Assembly (NCBI GenBank): GCA_035276085.1
Contig: DATELY010000127.1
Location: forward strand, 15,277-79,276
Direction: 5' to 3'
Length of the DNA stretch: 64,000 nt
From: DATELY01 sp035276085
GTDB lineage: Bacteria > Pseudomonadota > Gammaproteobacteria > Steroidobacterales > Steroidobacteraceae
Shown: piece by piece, positions 60,030 through 64,000 of the stretch
Layout: each line of letters begins with the position of its first letter
Position numbering within the stretch: the first letter of the stretch is position 1
The notes under the pieces: generated by a model
What the model was told of the DNA's origin: nothing
What the model saw: only the letters and a program-made list of their open reading frames with translations
Databases searched by the model: none
Program-made: the position numbers and the translations under genes

Positions 60030-62246
60030 ATGTGCGAGATTCCCCACACTGTCCTGGAATCGTCGCAGTCATTGCCTGCGGCTTTGCAAAGCCTTCGGAA
60101 CTTGCTCGTGCACAGTGATCCAGTCCAAGAACCGCACACGGAGAGTCACGATGCGATAGCGATTGCGCGAGTGCGCTTTCTGTACGACGGCATGCCGATG
60201 GCCATGACGGCCACCGTCGTGCTGAGCGGGATCACCACGTTGATCCTGTACAGCGTGCAGCCTTCGCCCCTGCTCCTGGGCTGGTTCGGCAGCGTCGTGC
60301 TGCTCTCGGCGGCGCGCACGCTGCAGTATCTCGCCTATCGCAAGGCAGTGCGCGACAGCATCGTGGATTGGAGCCTGTGGCGCCGTCGCTTTCTGATCAG
60401 TTGCTCGATGGTCGGTGCACTGTGGGGCGTTGCCTCCGTGCTCCTGTTTCCGCCGGGCATCGAGTACCAGGTCTTCCTCGCATTCGTCATCGCAGGCACA
60501 TCGGCCGGCGCCGTCACGACGTTGTCCGCCGATCGGGCTGCGTCCCTGGGCTTCGTGCTGCCGAGTGTCATCCCCCTTGCGGGCATGCTGATGGTGCAAG
60601 GCACGCGCCTGGGCCTCGCGATGGGCATCATGGTCGTGCTGTATCTGCTGCTCGTCGTGGCGGCGACCTATCGCTCTCATCTGCAACTGATGCAGATGGT
60701 GCGTTGGCACGCCGAAGCCCATGCCAAAAGCGCGGCCCTGGAGCGCAGCGAGCTGGAGCGGCGCGTGGGCGACGAGAAGCTGCGCGCACTGTTCGAATAT
60801 TCGCCGTTGGGCATTGCCCTGCTGAACGATCGCAACGGCGTGCTGGAAGCCAATCCGGCGCTCGTGAAACTGCTCGGCACGACGGCTGCAGACATCAAAC
60901 AGCGCGTGCTGGGTGCAGCGCTACACCAGTTGACGGCAGTACCTGAGGGCGAGGAGTCGCTCGCGAGCACGGATCTGTTCGGTCCGATCGAGTACGAGAT
61001 CACGACCGCGGATGGCCGCATCCTGCCAGTTGCGATCAACGGCATGCGCATCAGGCATCCCAGCGGCGAGATCTACCGCTGGGCATTCATCGAGGACATT
61101 CACGGACGCAAGAGCACTGAGACACAGCTGCGCGCGCTCAACGATCGACTGCTGCTGGCGGCACAGGCCGCGCAGATCGGCGTATGGGAGTACGAGGGCC
61201 GCACGGGCAAGGTGTTCTGGGATCAGCGCATGTTCGAGATGTTCCAGCTCGATCCCGATCACGATGACCATCTGCTCGAACGCTGGGGGCGCCTCGTGCA
61301 TCCGAGCGATGCCCTGCGGACGAATACCCTGGTCCAGGCGGCGATCCGCGGTGAAAGCGGATTTCAAACCGAGTTCCGTGCAGTGCTCCTGAATGGCGAG
61401 GAACGCACGATTCGCGCGGCCGCGATGGTCAGACGCGATCCGGACAACTCGGTACGCATCACCGGCGTGAGCTCGGACGTGACGGCGCTCAAGCGCGTCG
61501 AACGATTGAAGAACGAGTTCATCGCAACGGTATCGCACGAGCTGCGCACGCCGCTCACGTCGATTCGCGCCGCATTGAGCCTGGTTGCGAGCGGCGCCGC
61601 GGGCGAGCTGCCGCAACAGACACAGCACTTGCTGACCATTGCGGACCGCAACGCCTCACGCCTCGCGTTGCTCATCGACGATCTGCTCGATATCGAGCGC
61701 ATCGAGGCAGGCAGGCTGAACCTCGAAGTCTCGCCGCAACCGTTGGTGCCGCTGATCGCGCAAGCCGTCGAAGCAAACGCTGCCTACGCAAAGTTGTGCG
61801 GCGTGAATCTGGAGCTCGCACCGTGTACGAGCCAGCCAGTCGTGCGCGTCGATGCCAATCGACTGCTGCAGGTCATGGCAAATCTGTTGTCCAACGCGGC
61901 CAAGTTCTCCGACCGCGGTGCGCGCATCGACGTGCGGGTGACGGTGCTGGCGCCCGTCGTTCCGGAGCAGGAAAACGCAGCATCGCAACCGACCCGCGCG
62001 CGCGTTGCCGTCTGCGATCAGGGTCCCGGCATCGTGCCGGAACTGCGCCAGCGCCTCTTCACCAAGTTCTCGCAAGGCGACAGCTCCGATACCCGCACGA
62101 GCGGCGGCACGGGCCTCGGACTTGCGATCTCCAAAGCACTGATCGAACAAATGGGCGGCACCATCGACTACGACAGCCCGCCCGGCGGCGGCACGACCTT
62201 CTATTTCGACCTGCCGCTCGCATCGGCAGAGGCGAGCGTTTCCTGA
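60030..62246 (+). CDS. Membrane sensor histidine kinase with two PAS domains
   Basis: Inner-membrane kinase of 738 residues. About six hydrophobic helices lie between 55 and 215 (AMTATVVLSGITTLILYSV to GIMVVLYLLLVVAATYR). A PAS domain covers about 250-365 (LRALFEYSPLGIALLNDRNG), and a second PAS covers about 380-490 (GVWEYEGRTGKVFWDQRMFE). HisKA has FIATVSHELRTPLTSIRAAL, and the HATPase has LLSNAAKFSDRG and GGTGLGLAISKALIEQMGG. No receiver is attached. The start is uncertain: ATG at 60030 lacks a clear SD and other in-frame starts follow within 60 codons. The likely partner is the divergent REC-pseudoGGDEF protein. It converges on leuS. Confidence 0.87.
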   Translation: MCEIPHTVLESSQSLPAALQSLRNLLVHSDPVQEPHTESHDAIAIARVRFLYDGMPMAMTATVVLSGITTLILYSVQPSPLLLGWFGSVVLLSAARTLQYLAYRKAVRDSIVDWSLWRRRFLISCSMVGALWGVASVLLFPPGIEYQVFLAFVIAGTSAGAVTTLSADRAASLGFVLPSVIPLAGMLMVQGTRLGLAMGIMVVLYLLLVVAATYRSHLQLMQMVRWHAEAHAKSAALERSELERRVGDEKLRALFEYSPLGIALLNDRNGVLEANPALVKLLGTTAADIKQRVLGAALHQLTAVPEGEESLASTDLFGPIEYEITTADGRILPVAINGMRIRHPSGEIYRWAFIEDIHGRKSTETQLRALNDRLLLAAQAAQIGVWEYEGRTGKVFWDQRMFEMFQLDPDHDDHLLERWGRLVHPSDALRTNTLVQAAIRGESGFQTEFRAVLLNGEERTIRAAAMVRRDPDNSVRITGVSSDVTALKRVERLKNEFIATVSHELRTPLTSIRAALSLVASGAAGELPQQTQHLLTIADRNASRLALLIDDLLDIERIEAGRLNLEVSPQPLVPLIAQAVEANAAYAKLCGVNLELAPCTSQPVVRVDANRLLQVMANLLSNAAKFSDRGARIDVRVTVLAPVVPEQENAASQPTRARVAVCDQGPGIVPELRQRLFTKFSQGDSSDTRTSGGTGLGLAISKALIEQMGGTIDYDSPPGGGTTFYFDLPLASAEASVS

Positions 62247-62330
62247 TGTCGAAGCTCCGCGCTCAGCTGCCGTATGCCGCCAGGTTCTCACCCGCTGGCG
62301 CACAGGTCGAGCTCACGGCGCGTAAGCGCG

Positions 62331-64000
62331 TCAAACCACCACGTTCACCAGTTTCCCCTTCACCACGATCACCTTCTTCACCGGCTTGCCTTCCGTCCAC
62401 TTCTGCACGTGGGCATCGGCCAGGGCCGCAGCGCGCACTGCGTCATCGCTCGCATTCGCGGGGATGTCGATGCGGCCGCGCAGCTTGCCGTTGACCTGCA
62501 GCACGATCTCGATCGTGTCCTGCACGAGCGCTGCGGGATCGGGCTTCGGCCAGGGTTGATCGATGACGTCGGTGGCATGGCCGAGCCCCCGCCACAGCGC
62601 GTGGGCGGCATGCGGCACGATGGGCGCGAGCACGAGCACGATGAATTCGAGGGCTTCCTGGCGGATGGCATGGCCCGCGCCCGAGCTGTCTTCGAATTTC
62701 CCCAGCGTGTTCATCAGCTCCATCACCGCCGCAATCGCCGTGTTGAAGGTGCGGCGCCTGCCGATGTCGTCGGTGACCTTGGCCAGGGTGCTGTGAGCGG
62801 CGCGGCGGGCGGCACGTTGTTCATCCGTCAGATTCTGGCCGACTGGCCGACTGGCCGACTGGCCGACTGGCCGACTCACATGCTCGTACACCATGCGCCA
62901 CAAGCGGCGCATGAAGCGCGCCGCGCCTTGCACGCCGTCATCCGACCATTCCAGCGAATCCTCGGGCGGTGCCTTGAACATCATGAACAAGCGCACGCTG
63001 TCGGCACCCACCTCATCCACGAGGAACTGCGGATCGACACCGTTGTTCTTGGATTTCGACATGGTGCGCATGCCTTCCCATTCGACAGGCAGGCCATCGC
63101 TGCGCAAATTCGCGCCCACGCGCCCGCCCCTTTCGTCGAGCCGCACGTCGACATCGGCGGGATTGAAATACTCGATGCGGCCATCGCCGCTCTTGCGCGA
63201 GTAGATGTCGTTCAACACCATCCCCTGCGTGAGCAGATTCGCGAACGGCTCGTCCAGCTCGACCAGTCCGAGGTCGCGCATGACCCGGGTCCAGAAGCGC
63301 GAATACAGCAGGTGCAGGATGGCGTGCTCGATGCCGCCGACGTATTGATCCACGGGCATCCAGTACTGCGCGCGCTCGTCCACCATGGCGTTGTGGTTAT
63401 CGGCGGAGGCATACCGCAGGAAGTACCAGGAGGAATCGACGAACGTGTCCATCGTGTCGGTTTCACGCCGCGCATTGCCGCCGCACCGCGGACAGCTGCA
63501 CTCGTAGAAGGACGGCGTCTTCGCCAATGGATTGCCATGGCCGTCCGGCACGAGATTCTCGGGCAGGGACACCGGCAGAGCGGAATCGGGCACGGGCACA
63601 TCGCCACAGTTGGGGCAATGGATCAGCGGGATCGGACAGCCCCAATACCGTTGGCGCGAAATGCCCCAATCGCGCAGCCGCCATTGCACCTGCTTCTCGC
63701 CGAGGCCGCGCGCTTTGAGGTCGGCGGCAATGGCGCCGACCGCTTGCTGATACGTCAGACCATCGTATTTGCCGGAATGAATGCAGACACCGTACTCGGT
63801 GAAGGAGGCGTGCCATTCATCCGGCTCGGGACTATGGGCAACGGGCAACGGCCAGAAAGAGATTGATTCTGGCCGTAGCCCGTGGCCTGTTGCCCGTCAC
63901 CCGCCGGTCCAATGACCGGCTTGATCGGCAAACCGTATTTCTTGGCAAAGTGGAAGTCGCGCTCGTCATGCGCGGGCACGCCCATGACGGCGCCTTCGCC
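62331..64000 (-). CDS. leuS: Leucyl-tRNA synthetase, 3' part, with repeat-associated frame change
   Basis: Class I synthetase charging tRNA-Leu; the N-terminal part lies beyond the window. From 63848 downstream one frame encodes the C-terminal 505 residues: WRLRDWGISRQRYWGCPIP, the zinc-knuckle region, TMSKSKNNGVDP (KMSKS loop), and the anticodon-binding and C-terminal domains. Upstream, 64000 to about 63900 encodes GEGAVMGVPAHDERDFHFAK and IKPVIGPAG in a different frame. That frame reaches a stop at 63755. The downstream frame is closed by a TGA at 63897-63899. The switch coincides with a CTACGGG-type palindrome in a variable loop. Either a one-base sequence error, a -1 frameshift or a split enzyme (second part from TTG at 63848) could explain it. 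Confidence 0.85.
62835..62874. repeat. Five tandem CTGGCCGA octamers inside leuS
   Basis: CTGGCCGA is repeated exactly five times within the leuS coding sequence. It encodes SRPVGQSASRPVGQ in the helical anticodon-binding region, in frame with its flanks. It belongs to the same sequence type as the intergenic palindromes at 3914, 7277 and 49596, but only one arm is present. Confidence 0.9.
63835..63900. repeat. CTACGGG-type palindrome inside leuS
   Basis: TGGGCAACGGGCAACGGCCA on the left and TGGCCGTAGCCCGTGGCC leading to TTGCCCGTCA on the right form the same hairpin type as 2833-2919 and 35555-35638. The GGCCAGA/TCTGGCC core is shared. It lies between the conserved leuS segments IKPVI and EYGVCIHSGKYDG, which are in different frames on its two sides. 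Confidence 0.85.

Noticed and set aside
62835..62874. Possible CRISPR-like array of short repeats
   Set aside because: The octamers are directly adjacent with no spacers and lie in frame inside leuS. No cas genes are in the window.

Overview
The window is a 64 kb stretch of a high-GC gammaproteobacterial chromosome, almost entirely housekeeping genes on both strands. Gene order supports the assignment: gcvT-gcvH-gcvP, then ubiI-ubiH-pepP-ygfB divergent from zapA-6S RNA-fau, matches the well-known enterobacterial arrangement. Maf-rng-yhdP-tldD and leuS-lptE-holA-nadD-rsfS-rlmH are equally conserved gammaproteobacterial blocks. A split glycine decarboxylase (gcvPA/gcvPB), the coq7-crp pair, many small overlapping genes and the GC content point away from Enterobacteria, towards a Xanthomonadales/Nevskiales/Steroidobacter-like lineage (inference only).

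Layout. 0-9.2 kb (minus strand): a glycine-cleavage operon (gcvT, gcvH, gcvPA, gcvPB) behind a tandem glycine riboswitch, followed by dgkA, a PfkB kinase and a two-domain HtrA-like protein. 9.2-17 kb: a DUF885 peptidase, a small HEMAH protein, ispG-phhB, an outer-membrane barrel, a hairpin-rich spacer, and an ATP-grasp plus 7TM-transglutaminase pair. 17-24.8 kb: ubiI, ubiH, pepP and ygfB, then TIGR02449, zapA, 6S RNA, fau, an EVE protein, a free-standing 21-residue basic microprotein and rpiA. 24.8-29.5 kb: pyrD, tRNA-Gln, rplM-rpsI, coq7, crp and rpe. 29.5-38.8 kb: djlA, purC, a histidine kinase, yihY, pmbA, darP, purE-purK and an ExeA-FHA ATPase. 38.8-47.9 kb: a small membrane protein, tldD, a nitrilase, yhdP, rng and maf. 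47.9-49.6 kb: a SpoIIAA-like protein divergent from a soluble Ser/Thr kinase. 49.7-64 kb: rlmH, rsfS, nadD, holA, then a prolyl iminopeptidase and a four-gene translationally coupled phosphorelay, then lptE, a REC-pseudoGGDEF protein divergent from a second histidine kinase, and the 3' part of leuS.

The main unexplained feature is a set of about fourteen intergenic palindromic elements. Each is a short tandem array of 7-8 bp units on one arm, with its reverse complement on the other. At least five sequence types share this architecture. They sit at gene 3' ends, often supplying the stop codon and a few C-terminal residues. Two lie inside leuS: one in frame, and one that puts the two halves of the gene in different reading frames. 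A separate MITE-like element with 20 bp inverted ends is present once complete and once as a half copy. Other items worth checking are the microprotein transcription unit, a phosphorelay operon coupled to a HExxH protein, a degenerate GGDEF response regulator, a 6S-RNA-like segment upstream of the Ser/Thr kinase, and a probable CTG start of djlA.
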